This document shows positions 1 to 11,800 of a stretch of 64,000 nt of DNA, one piece after another. Source of the stretch: Pristionchus mayeri (taxonomy: Eukaryota > Nematoda > Chromadorea > Rhabditida > Neodiplogasteridae); assembly GCA_036245805.1 (NCBI GenBank), contig BTRK01000005.1, positions 9,610,001 to 9,674,000 of the forward strand, in the 5' to 3' direction. A program made the translations under genes and the position numbers. The notes under the pieces were generated by a model that had not been told where the DNA came from, did no database searches, and saw only the letters and a program-made list of their open reading frames with translations. The first letter of the stretch is position 1. The number at the start of each line of letters is the position of its first letter.

Positions 1-110
1 TTCTTTGACAATAAAATCGAAATTAATAATAAATGTCCAGGTGAGGCTAATTTTCACTGTCCGAGCACTTATTGCAGAATTCTTAGTTTACAGCGTGCTA
101 CATATATGCG

Positions 111-811
111 CCATTGATAGACACTATGTGTGACAAACTTGACGCCAAAAATTAGCCAAATTAAAATATGTAAACAAAAACGGCGTAACTTTTCGTCAAG
201 CGGCTTCTAAGTGAGTTTCAGACCCAAACAGTCCCTTAGCTCCAACTGGCTTCAATTAGTCTCAGATTGGTCCAAAATCATCCAAAACAACATTTAGAAT
301 TGTTTACGGCCACATTACAGTACTAACACTGAGAAAAAATACGACAGGATCAGAAAATTGAAAATTGATTTTCAATCCCATCCCGACCTGAGTGATGGAC
401 CCATATGCACTAAGAGTTCGGAATATTCATATGATTATATTTACCCAGTTTAATCACTATCGGTTCTCAACTCTTTCTGAAAATTCGAAAAATCTATTAT
501 TTTTAGTAAATTTTTTATTACAGCTCTTTCAGCAGAGTGGTTTGGGACCGTTTTGAATTGTGATTCTTGTAGTGCTAACTGACCACTAGCTATTGGCTCA
601 ATTTGGACCGATTGGACCGATTCGATTGGACCGATTGGATCATTTTGGACCGATTTGAGTCTAATTGATACCAGTTGGAGCTAAGGGACTGTTTGGGTCT
701 GATACTCACTCAGGAGCTGCTTGACGAAAAGTTACGCCGTTTTTGTTTACATATTTTAATTTGGCTAATTTTTGGCGTCAAGTTAGTCACACATAGTGTC
801 TATCAATCGCG
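111..811. repeat. Foldback (inverted-repeat) element
   Basis: The stretch from about 111 to 288 returns as its imperfect reverse complement at about 634-811. Both outer ends carry the motif around gatagacactatgtgtga. Between the arms is AT-rich filler, and a short tandem of ggaccgatt units lies at 606-650. No transposase is visible, so it is read as a non-autonomous foldback or MITE-like element. I see no gene in bases 1-110 or 812-1370. Confidence 0.7.
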
Positions 812-1402
812 AATATTCATTGGGGTGAGTTTTTCCGATTTCCAAAGTCCGGTCATTTTTGGTCGACCACCCTGCACTGGGACGTACACAGGAAATGAAA
901 TGCACAACACAAAAGTTGTAAAGAAAGTTTTCAGCTTTCTTTCTAAAAAAGAGCGACATTCCATCGGCATCTTAAACGGAGTTATGATTATTTAATTTTG
1001 CTCGATTTGACACATGAAAAGTGAGTGTCCCAAGTTTGGTCTTCTTAAGCATGATAACCCAGATAGTACCACGTTTGGCTTCTGAATCTCGATGATGACG
1101 ATAGATATCGAAATTCTGACGATAAAGTTTGAAAGAGCACTATGTGAAGTACTTATCACCAAATTTGTTTCAAGATAGGACAAACTTGATTCCTACCGCC
1201 GCCGCGTGGTCGATTCTTTCGCGATTCTCCTCATATATTGAGTGGCAAATTTCAATAATGCGGGCCTAGGGCACTCCCCCACCACAGTGAGCTTCCACGG
1301 TTCCCGTTAATAGGGCAAACGTGTCCGCGGAGTGCTCGATTCTTACGGAGCGGGTCTCTTAAATGCACCTTTACATCTATTCCATTCAGTCGTGCGACTA
1401 TT

Positions 1403-2620
1403 GTGAGAGTGCTTCGAGAAATTCGAGCAATATCACAACTCGAAGATTCGAGAATTGTTAGATGCCACGACACTTGGATTGAGAGATCCTCCAGTGGGGT
1501 ACGGATAATTTTTACTATCAAGCGAAGAATATATTGTATTAACGAATTTGGATTCAGATGGGAAACCCATGCCATATATTCATGCAAATGCAGGTATTAA
1601 TAGGATCAAGTAAATGTGAAACAAATCAATTGATAATATACAGTTCTGCAACTACTCGCTTGAGAAGTGGCTTGCGCAAAATCGCACAGCAGATTCCCGA
1701 TCTTTGTATACTATTATGTTGTGGTTCGCACTAATTGTTTCGTGTGTCGACTACATTCATCAAAAAAACACTTATTCATCGAAATCTCAAGGTGTCGCTG
1801 TGCCCTTGATATTCTAAATCATTTATGAATTTCAGCCTTCCAACATTTTTCTAATTGATGAACACAGGGTAAAGTTGAGCGATATTGGACTCGTTACAGA
1901 ATTCGAAGCCAATTGTGAAAATTTTCGAAGCACGGGCATGTACATTAGCCCTGAACAGGTAAGAGGGAATTCTTGTTTAGCTTATGAATATGTTTCGCTG
2001 TTCAGTATGCGAAACGCCCATACACTTGGGAAGCGGACATCTTCTCTCTTGGACTCATTTGCGTCGAGATGTGCGCAGTTATGACAACGCATGGAGCCAT
2101 GCAGGTATTAGTACATGCTAGGAGAGCTCGGCTAATAAAAAAACAAAAAAAATCCTGAAAAGTATTAAGGACATTCAAAATATTTTAAATGCGCATTAAA
2201 TATTTTCATGTCCACGCATACATGCACCACACACTTCATTTCATAGGTTAGCAGTGCATTTTTGTATTAAAAATAATAACTTCATGGGTATTGCAGAGAT
2301 AAAATTCCCAATAAACCTTCAATTATTAGGTTTTCGAGGACTACCGTAGTGGAAATGATAACGGAATTTTGAATAACCTCCCAGAATTGGTAATGCTAAA
2401 ATTCGACCGGACTTTGAAATCAGTACTCTTGTAGAAAACATTTGTTAGATGGCTTACAAGCGTGAACGCTTCAGAGCGATCGAATTGCCAAATTATTCTC
2501 AAGAACTTGTTTCCAAAAAAGGTATTGTATTGATAAATTACAATCTGTTAATGAAGTTTTTCCAGAATCAACAATGGGGATCTGCTGACAAGTTTTTATC
2601 AGAGTAAGTAATATATGTAT
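1403..2620 (+). pseudogene. Decayed eIF2alpha-kinase-like (PEK/GCN2-type) protein kinase
   Basis: Kinase pieces occur in the correct order on the plus strand. An alpha-C-like segment (VLREIRAISQLEDSRIVR) lies at about 1403. A segment with SLEKWLAQN, then VDYIHQK, spans about 1640-1790. LIHRNLK lies just before a splice donor, followed after an intron by PSNIFLIDEHRVKLSDIG and STGMYISPEQ at about 1835-1960. ADIFSLGLICVEM lies at about 2035, and further C-lobe pieces run to about 2605. The pattern of KWL, LIHR.LKPSNIF and a GT.MY.SPEQ activation segment is typical of PEK/GCN2-like kinases. Two lesions are visible: a one-base shift in the A7 run before LIHR, and incompatible phases at the last two exons. 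The catalytic HRD Asp is Asn. The piece is probably dead, although one sequencing error in the homopolymer cannot be excluded. Confidence 0.6.
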
Positions 2621-2712
2621 ATGTATTTACGAATATACATACAATATGTCGAACTCTATCCGTATATTGAGAAATTATCTTGAGTCGTTTAATAATATTT
2701 CACAGTGAGACG

Positions 2713-4610
2713 ATGATGGAAGCTTTTCAAACTCGAATTAAACGAATGGAACTATGCAAAGATGTGATAAACGTACACACAGCAGTTAGTTTACTAAGAA
2801 TTTATATCATTCATAATTCCTTTGTAGAATTTTACAAGTCTGGGCAGGATACAAGGAGATGATTTCGTTGTTCCGAATTCCCTCAACGCCCTAATCTCAC
2901 GGATAGTGGAACTGGGCACAGGAAATTACGAAACTGTTTTGTGAGAACTCATTTTCACCCCCTCAATGCATCATTACTTGCTCGATCAGTATTGCCGATT
3001 TCGGCATTACGAAGAATCATTCATTAGCAATCAAGAGGTTCAACAAGCCCTTTGAAACAGTGGGAAACGTGATTATTGTTACCATATCGGTTAGCAGCAG
3101 TGAAACGCAGGCTAAGCACTGCTTTCGCGAAATACAACTTCTTCGTAGTCTCGACCATGAAAATATCGTAAAGATGAAATTCATGTACTCGACAGACGGC
3201 GCCATGAATTATCTAAACACAGCGTGAGAATTTGGCATACGATATTTCACAAAAAAAAATTTTTTGTTGTCACTGAGTTTGCCGGGTATGAGTTGCGAAT
3301 TCGACTCACCAGCGAGACTGTTGGCAACCATACATTCAGTCTGATTAGTTTTCAAACGATGATATCTGAGTTACTGCGAGCATTGAAATACCTCAAATCG
3401 GCGAGTGTAAGTTCAAGCTGTAAGGGGGCTCAACGAGGGGCTAACTTCCCAGGTGATGCTTCCACCATGTCTGATTCCACTCGCTATCAACGATAGTGGA
3501 AAACTGACTGTCCTCGGTATGTACGCTGAAATGTTCAATTCATTTTATTATTATTTAAACTAGTGATATGTAAACATTAAAATTGAAACAATAACAGGTG
3601 TTCGCAGGTATCGGATTTTCCACAACTAATGAATCGACTAGCATGACGGGAAATCCATGTACTACCGAGCACTCGAACTATACTGTTCCGATGCTACTAA
3701 CGAGAAAAGTTTGTTTACACGATACTTCTTTATTGTCGGTTTGCTGGAACTAGATGAAATTGATTAGTTTGAATATTTATCCGATATTAGAGTAATCGTT
3801 TCTTCGTTTTTTTTTGCTTAAAAGCACACTCTCTGTCGAATTATTGGCGAGAAAGTTTGACATCGAAAGAGGGGGAAAGTTCCAAACTTACATTTACTAT
3901 CTAGAAATTCTTGGACCCGTCCCCGAAAAATCTGCAATGTGGTCCATCGGAGCGATTCTATGCGAGATGATCACTGGCCAAATTCTATTCAAGGGCCGTT
4001 CCTCCTCAGAGAGACAATCCGGCTGTGACGGCGATATCCATTTGTGGCCCAATTCCTGAAAATGTCATTTGTGATCAGGTATGCCATTGATCATCGATTA
4101 ACTCATGGAGGGTTCCGTTTGCTAACGATATCATCCTGAGGAATTCAATGTTTAGACGATATTATAATGGCTAATTGCAGCAGGCATCTGTGCACTTGCA
4201 AAAAATACTTTTTTAAATAAAATTTCCAGATCGACCACGAGCCCAGCCGTAAATATGCTCGTGAAAGATCGGCCAAATGTGTTCGCATCGACTTCTTGAA
4301 GCACCTTGTTGAACATGGCCAACCGTGGCTGAAGAAGGAGATAATGCAAAACGACCGAGCACTCATGGACTTTATCGATCGAACGCTCGCACATGATCAC
4401 AAGGAGCGGTGAGCATTATTTCAGTTAAAACTTCGGAAAAATATGTTCAGAATGAGTGTGGACGAGGCGCTTGAGCACCCATTTCTTGCTGGAGTTCGGA
4501 GGCCGGACAAGGAAGTCGTCTCAAGACAAATCATTTACGATTTCGGTGAACGCTCAGGAATGGCGAAAGCTCATTTGGGAAGAGATCCAAGCGGCGCCTT
4601 TTCATCTTGA
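2713..4610 (+). pseudogene. Decayed p38-MAPK-like kinase gene
   Basis: Exons can be read at 2713-2784, 2828-2940 and 2990 to about 3223 with good phases. They give a Gly-rich loop (ELGTGNYETV), the beta-3 lysine in LAIKRFNKPFE (compare p38 VAVKKLSRPF), and FREIQLLRSLDHENIV. Later pieces are FFVVTEFAGYEL to LKYLKSAS (to 3406), 3453-3516, 3608-3708, MWSIGAILCEMITGQILF at about 3940, GPIPENVICDQ, and a C-terminal lobe ending MSVDEALEHPFLAG and a stop at 4608-4610. The HRDLKP motif is replaced by a Pro/Cys-rich stretch and DFG by GIG, so catalysis is lost. Frame breaks occur near 3224 (no usable acceptor before FFVVTEF) and near 4010 (KGR to DNPAV). It lies directly downstream of the other broken kinase. 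An AATAAA follows near 4800. Bases 4611-5300 hold no gene I can see. Confidence 0.65.
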
Positions 4611-5300
4611 TCAGCTTGATTGATCTGTTATGTTCTGTCTTCCGGAAAACAATCTAAAAGCATTCTTCATAAAGCTTCCTACATCGTTGACTCGAGCTCA
4701 TTTAAATACACTGGCACAGCACAACAGTAATACTTTCGATTGCTATGATCACGCTTTCATCGGCATCTCATACAAACAAAAAAATGTGCAGAATCGCTGA
4801 ATAAAGTTCAATACACTAAAATGTCATTCTGTGCGGATATAGAGGTCCCAATGGACATCTACCAATGTACCATCTTTGCTCCTCCCACTGCATATTCAGT
4901 GGAGCAGATAAGTTATAACGCATAAATGCATATAACGCATAAATGCATCAGTGTATCGAAGGAATGCGTGTCTAACTCATCTTACTGTTTGTCTTCGTGA
5001 CTGTTGATGCTCATCGAATTCGCACCGGGCTCCGTGAAGAGGCGAATAATTTTAAAGAATAATCATCATGATATAAACACGAACAATACAATCATCATTA
5101 AACAATGAAAATGGAAAGCAACAATATCGAGAGGAGAACATTAATGAACCAGCAATTCCCTAAAACGTCAAAAAGTTAGATCGATAATTGATATGCATTT
5201 TAGCAATACGAGCGAAACGACACGCAAATGAGGGACAAAAATAAATAAAATAATAAAATGTCCCGTCTCTCCATTCATTTCTTCCGTTTTCTCCTCACCA

Positions 5301-6168
5301 ATGCGGTTGATTCTCCTCCTTCTCGTTCTCTTCTCAATCAATGCAGAGGAATGGCAGGTGACGCTTTCGTGATATATTTTTTATCCATCACCAGGTTCGA
5401 ACCGAGAGACTGAATTATGACCTACCCAATTCTTTCTGCAGCAGTGGGCCTCACCTCACCTTGCGTCGTCGTCTCTTGATGTTAATTTGCTATTTTGATT
5501 ATAATATTTGTAGGTTCGCGTTCGTGGTCGTGTGAGCTGCGTAAAGACAGAAGGATACCTCACAATCATGATTAAACTGAAGGACGCTGACGTTGAGCTG
5601 TGGAGGAAATTTATCTTTGGTAAGTTGAGTGTCTTATAATCTGTGTTTGGCGTGTTAATTTTCTGTAATTTGCTCACTTCATTGTGAAATGTTACCTGTC
5701 CCTTTTCATGTTACCTGTGGACATGCTGAAAAACGGTGGGGTTGACCAGTAGCCAATGAAGTCGCTTTTCATTTTAATGTTATAGGTGACAGAAAAATCA
5801 GTACTGCAACAACAAATGAGAGAGGTATGTTCTCCATGGAAGGGAGCTGGGACAGTGCGAGTAATGGGGTGATCAATTTCTTCATTAAGTGGTATACATA
5901 TGACTCCAAACCGAATGCAAAGTTGTATTGGCGATGAACAGTTTGCATGCTCGATTTGAATGAACAACATTTTTTAACATTTTAAAATAAGTTTATATTT
6001 CAGACTGTTCCCGTATTTTACTTGTGGCTTCGCTTCCCATGTCACGCAGCTTCCAAATGTGATGACACAAACTATCGTAGAAAGCGAGTTTTAATACAAC
6101 TCAAGGTTGAAATTCAATTCATAGGTGCAACAGAGAAAGTACTGAATTTTACACATATTCAGTACTGA
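5301..6168 (+). CDS. Transthyretin-like (TTL) secreted protein
   Basis: The predicted exons are 5301-5357, 5514-5619, 5786-5856 and 6004-6168, giving 132 residues with matching phases. Exon 1 encodes a signal peptide (MRLILLLLVLFSINA). Exon 2 has VRVRGRVSC, the N-terminal beta-strand signature of nematode TTL domains. Exon 3 has GMFSMEGS, resembling the family's G-F-x-L-x-G-S. Exon 4 has FYLWLRFPCH, a Cys-rich stretch and NYRRKRVLIQL, resembling the family's P-x-L-x-I-x-H-x-C and strand H. The length fits the usual 130-150 residues. TTL proteins are small extracellular proteins whose roles are mostly unknown, so no ligand can be named. Exon 3 needs a GC donor (gcgagt at 5857) to keep phase, which is the weakest point of the model. 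An AATAAA lies near 6569. Confidence 0.65.
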
Positions 6169-8174
6169 ATTTTACACATATTACACATATAATCTGGATT
6201 CCATCTCACTACATATTCACCGATGGGGGAGAAAAGGTGATTGTACGGGCGTGTTCAAGTATCCACAGTAGTTCGGCGTTGTATCGATTAATATTTTTCG
6301 TTACGATGTGACTTTGTGACACGTCTTTGGAAAATATTAATCTAATTTTTGAAACCAAATGAACTGGATTGCACCGTAATGCATTCGTAAAATGCTTTCA
6401 TGTCTTCTGTAGTGTACCTAAACCGGTCGAGAAAGCGCGAAAATTCAAATTCCGTGATCTACCACATACTACATTTACAGACAACCTTCCCGTTCGACTT
6501 TCGACTGGGGCACAAGAACGGATATGTCTATAGCACCAAACCCGAACTTTGAGTTGATAGTATCATCAATAAAGAACATAATTATAATTCAAAAATGTGT
6601 CTTACTGAAAATATAATGGTATTGGTGAATGAATTCACTATTGGATTGTATATTGCATCACAATTTCCGCTCGATGCAAATTTACCATTCATCCTGTTAA
6701 TACATGGTTGTGAGAGGCGTCTTATCAAACGTACTAATTTATCGTATGCAATGGGGCATTGCTATTAGTTATATAAAGGACCTTGCCTTGTATCATTGAC
6801 CCCTCCGCCCTCTCTCCCTCGAGTGTTATTGATTGGCTCTGACCCTCTTCCCTTCTATTCTATTCAGTCTTGTCTCGTTTTGGAGTTGTTGAGCGGTGCT
6901 CGTGTTTTCTCTCTTGCTTAGATAAAGCTTCTCCGTCTATGTTCTTAGAGTTGGGACAGGCCAGCTACACAACACTATTCGTCTCTAAAATATGTATGGT
7001 GTGAATAAAATAATGAACAAATGAGCTATTTATATTTATTGCTGTCCATGTGCTACCAGGACTCAAGTGTGAACCGTTCACATCTCAGGTTGTCGGTTAT
7101 AGTACACACACATCTGCGAGATTGGCAAAGCCACCGTGGGTATTACTCGCACTTAGATATTTCCCCGAATGTTGTGACATCAGAACGACCTGAAATATTT
7201 AATGTCGGCATTGCAGTACCCATTTTCATTAAGCAATCAATAAAATGAAGAAATGGAAATTGCTGTTATGTATGCTTACCTTTTCACAGCATTCCTTAAA
7301 GAAGGAGTGTCAGTAAAGTTGAACTTTTGACGCTGTCATAGCCATGGCCTAGCTTTTCATAACCATGAGAGATTCTGAAAGTTTCAAAATCATACCTTTA
7401 TTTTGAATGGAGTTATCACTAGTTGGCAGAGTGTCATGGGCGCTGATAGTCCTTGATAGGGCAGGGACGTGCGAGAATTCAAATATTTCGAAGATTTGTC
7501 AAAAATCTTCGGGTGGGACTCGAACCCGCAACCTCCAGATCACATGGGAGCTGAGCTATGGGAACGAGGGTTCCTACACTCTTAGCTCGCGCTAGGATCA
7601 TTGGAGGGTTGGCTAGGTCGAGATTTGTCTACGAACCACTCTTCATTACCAGATAGGCCCGCCAACTGCGGATGTACATTCCACCGAAGGTCTTGATGCA
7701 ACGCTTACCCGATATTTCAGCTGCAGGAAATGTAAGGCTCTATACCGGATGATCATACTTGAATGCTAACCTTACGGATGATAAAAGCAAACAGTGCATG
7801 TTTACGGAATTCTCGAAGAAGTTGTTTTCATTATATTGGAGCATACTGAGAAAATTTTACAAAATGGCACAATTGTTGGTTATCATCCGACGGAGGTCTA
7901 AATCACCAAGCCCGAACTTTAAATTGATCGTATCATCAATAAAGATCATAATTATATATGAATTTGCAGCTTTTCTGATTTTTTCAAAGATATAATTACT
8001 TGCATCAGGCTACTCTCGTACGATTTATCCAAAGCATTCATTCGAAAGCTCTTCCTTTTTTCGTGAAATGCTCCAAAGTTCAGCACCAGAGCGACCACCA
8101 GATCAAAACCTGCACCACACTAGTATTTAAAATGTAGTTTAGTCGTGTAAAAACTGACGGATTGAAGAATAGGA
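6169..8174. other. Intergenic region without a recognisable gene
   Basis: This is AT-rich sequence between the transthyretin-like gene and the ferroportin cluster. It holds a short direct repeat at the start (a 23-bp unit around attcagtactgaattttaca, repeated at about 6140-6180). It also holds a tRNA-like segment listed separately and scraps of the TCGGATGA MITE family near 7745 and 7868-7895 (ggttatcatccgac). The open frames here are short and resemble nothing I know. Confidence 0.5.
7510..7570 (-). repeat. tRNA-like / SINE-like remnant
   Basis: On the minus strand there is an A-box-like ATAGCTCAGC and, about 30 bases later, a good B box (GGTTCGAGTCC) followed by CACCCG. The arms around it do not fold into a full cloverleaf that I can convince myself of. 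A tRNA-derived SINE or decayed tRNA is more likely than a functional tRNA gene. Confidence 0.4.
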
Positions 8175-8181
8175 TTGAAGT

Positions 8182-8403
8182 ATGTCCCTCATCACTACGC
8201 TCGTTTTTTTCCTCATCGGTCTCGTTCTTGTCAATCTCATTGTAAATATCAATATCATTGTGAATGTGAAATCAAAATCAACAACAACGTTTTCAAGTGT
8301 AGTTATTCTTCGAAATACGAAGTATCCCCCTCGTTTTCCCTTTTTCCGTTCGTCGATGATGAGAGATCAATTGGCGATCAGCATACGGGCACACACGGAC
8401 TAG
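8182..8403 (+). CDS. Hypothetical small membrane protein (weak)
   Basis: An open frame of 73 codons begins with MSLITTLVFFLIGLVLVNLI, a convincing single hydrophobic span, and then becomes polar. It lies about 450 bp upstream of ferroportin copy A and is followed by a purine-rich GAGAGA tract. I recognise no family and cannot see a clear splice continuation, so it may be a chance frame. Nothing else stands out in 8404-8854, the likely upstream region of copy A. Confidence 0.2.
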   Translation: MSLITTLVFFLIGLVLVNLIVNINIIVNVKSKSTTTFSSVVILRNTKYPPRFPFFRSSMMRDQLAISIRAHTD

Positions 8404-8854
8404 TGTGAGAGAGAAAGAGAGAAAGAGAAGAGTGGGAGAAGAGGTGGGCTGCTAGAGAAGAACGGGGAGGGAGGGACAATTAGCTGACCCGATCTTCTTT
8501 TTTTCACAAATGTAATGCGAGACCCGCAATTTACGCTTCCGATTTATTATAATTTGCGCGATTCAATAGTACTCAAAAAAAATCTGATCACCGATCGGTA
8601 TAATAATGACTCATCACTTGTCACTTTTCGAATTTCTCAGTAATCAAGCGATGCTATACGTGGTATATGAATTGCGACACTTCGATGCTTTTTGTTATTT
8701 ATCGTGCCCTATTGAAATGACAAATATGTGTTTTACATAATACTGCTGTGAACGGGGTATGTGTGGGTGGCGTAACGGCGTCAAAATGCTAGTACAGATT
8801 ATCCCGTTGTCATTGTCGAATTGCAGCGGATGCATGTTTTCAAATAATTTACAG

Positions 8855-11800
8855 ATGACATCGATACTTCTATTCGCTGCTTACTTGTGCACTAGTCTGG
8901 TAAGGTAACTTGAGACTTTTTAGAAATATTTCAAATTAGATCAATCATTATGTTGTTTACTTTCAGGAAGATCGAGCGTGGTCATTTGCTATCTCACTAT
9001 GCATGCAATTCCTCGGAGGCATTCAGCTCGTATCTATTGAGCAGTTGGTCACAGCTCTCGCACAGGTCCTCATCCCGTAATCCAAACATTCAATTTTTTT
9101 TGGAGCCACTTCAAGCGATTTTACAGTCGTCGATAGACGATTACGCTAGGTGGTGTAGTGCGGTGAGGCCGACTACTGTTTGGACTACGTATCCCTGCTG
9201 TCCAAGGTGCTTCTAGGGAACGATACATTTAGCGACCTGGGTCACTGCCAATTTACCGACCCCGGAGGGATAGAGGGCTTGGTCTGCCTCGGCGGGGGAT
9301 CGAACTCAGGTCCCTTGTATATCGAGTAGCGCCTCACACCACTGCGCCACCACGCCGGTTCAAATATCTCAATAGAAAAGCAGTTTAAGGACTTCACAGG
9401 CTTTAACTTCTCATTAAGATCATACAATGCTTCCAATTTCAGGTCGCATTTAGCGGGTCAGTGGGCAGATTGGTAGATCTGAGACGCGAACGCAAATGGG
9501 GTGAGTCTTTGACCGTGTTTACTTAATGTTGGCTTTTTAAGGAATAGTCTTATGCCTTCTCGGCAACAATGTGTCCATGATTGCATCTTGTCTACTATTC
9601 CTGCTGTGTCTGGCCATCGAGCGAAGCAATTGGATATACGTAAGTGATCAATTTCCCAGACTTTTCCTGCCGAAGCAAAGTTCTTTTCGCAGACATTCAG
9701 TCTGCTAGCTGGTCTTGTGCTCTGCTGCGCGTGGCGAGTTTTTCTCATAGCAGAACGCAATGCATTGGCAAGGTAAGACGTTGCATGAAAAAAATCGTTC
9801 CTAATATAGGATGAGGGAGTGTGAGTTTAAGTGTATTTGCAGAGACTGGGCCCTAGTATTGGTGTGCGAGAGAGGAACGATGAATAGGCGACTTGCACGT
9901 TAGTCCGTACTTTACTCCGGAGAAAATGGGAAAACCAATCATCTTTCCAGGAACGAATGCAATTTTGACGGCACTTGATCAACTCGCCAACGTGATTTCT
10001 CCGCTAATCCTTGGGGCTATTCTCTCTTTCGCGTCACTTCAAACGACTTGCATCATTCTCGCAGGTTTGACATAAACATTGGAAGTTTGGGCACAATTCA
10101 AAATAAACATCATTACATATTTGGAATCGAAGGAACGTTGTTCATGTGCGTTAAGGCTTATATTTGGGCGGAATCTCAATAATTTCGCAAAGGTCACGCA
10201 GAGTGAATTTTAGGTTGCATTTACATCTATCCAATAGTGTTTTTCTCAAGTGGTTGTTCGATGACCGCACTCCGATATGTGAGAATTAGGGATTAGGGTA
10301 CGACGGGGAAATGTGTCTCAATTAATCACTCACTCAAGTAACCATGGTTGGTCGCCGAACACATTGAGATATGATAGAACGGACTAGAGTCCGCAATTCG
10401 GGTCGCCGTCTCTTCAGTTTCCACACTCTCTCGTCCGGTCGAGTCGCGAGAGAGTGTGGAAACTGCAGAGACGGCGACCCGAATTGCAAACTCTAGAACG
10501 GACCTGAGAAAAACTGGATCGCGAAATCGATCACGCATCCTCAAAAGAGTGACTCTACTAAGCGCATGTTGTAGAAATTTTAGTACCGATCTGTTCAGGG
10601 TATTCTGGTGCTTCTTTCCTTCTGAAGGGTCTATTACTCATCACACTGTATGAACGCAACGATAATTTGAGCATAAAGGTTCAGAGAGTTAAATTCGGAA
10701 GAAATGTAATTGACTTTTCAGCATGAAGGCGAAGCAGCGACTGAAACAGTGGGGAAAGCTAAATCGATATCCGCTCGTATTTCAAGCCTCTTTTCCGTTC
10801 TCGCAACATACTATTCGCAGTCGGTAAATGGTGCTTTTGATTATTGATCTTTTTTAATATACTTTTTAAAAATATATTTTATAATTAATTTTAAATATTA
10901 TAATTAACATTCGATTTGCAGGTCTTTCCTGCAGCTCTCGGCATTGCTCTGCTCTACATGACAGTGCTCGCATACAACGGGGTTCGCATTTCAGTTCCTC
11001 GAACTGAAGCTCAATTTGATGAGAAAATCTTGATAGTTCTCTGCAGTGTAACACTAGAAAGAACAGTGATCACAGTGAAAAACAGTGATGGATATTGGAT
11101 ATTTGCATTGACTGAAGCACTATAGCTAGGCCTACATTACGGTAATTCCAGCTGGATATTGCGTATGGAAAATCGGTGGGGCTGCCCGAGAACGTGATGG
11201 GGTTCTTCCGCTCATTCGGCTCTGTGGCAGGTGATCTTTGATCTTTCGCCAATGTGATCGACGATCCATGATCAGGCGTCGCCGGCGCTTTGATGTACGC
11301 TGTCTTCGAGAGGCAGTTCGGCGTCCGACGAACCGGAGTCATCGGCATGATGGTACGTCCACAGTTCGAAGCTACATTTCGTGATTTTTCGATGTTTTTG
11401 GAGCGAGCATTCTCCACAACCGCGCTGAAAACATATTACAGCAAAATGTCCCGAATTAAAAACTTACAAATTAGGCAATTGCTGGATAAGCAGGCGATCG
11501 TATGCACATTTATGATTTCCTACCGTATTTTCGGACTTTGCATTTGCTTCCAGATTCAAGCAAGTCTGCTCTCCCTGTGCGTGGTGTCGATATGGCTACC
11601 GGGATCTCCCTGGGATCCCACTGCCTACTTTTCGACGTTGACGTCAGTTTGATCGCGTTGATTATTTCCATTTACAACATAGAGCTTCTCTTTCATTTGC
11701 GATAACAAGAAAGATTTGTATGATAATTGTACAGGGTGCGGAGAAAGTATGGAAACAAAGTTTGAACTCAAATATTTCATCATTCCTGGAAACCTGTTAA

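Noticed and set aside
5692..5970. 92-residue minus-strand open frame
   Set aside because: Antisense to exon 3 of the transthyretin-like gene; no independent support.
11070..11652. Open frames that run through exon-intron borders of copy A
   Set aside because: They are read-through of real ferroportin exons; the spliced model explains them.
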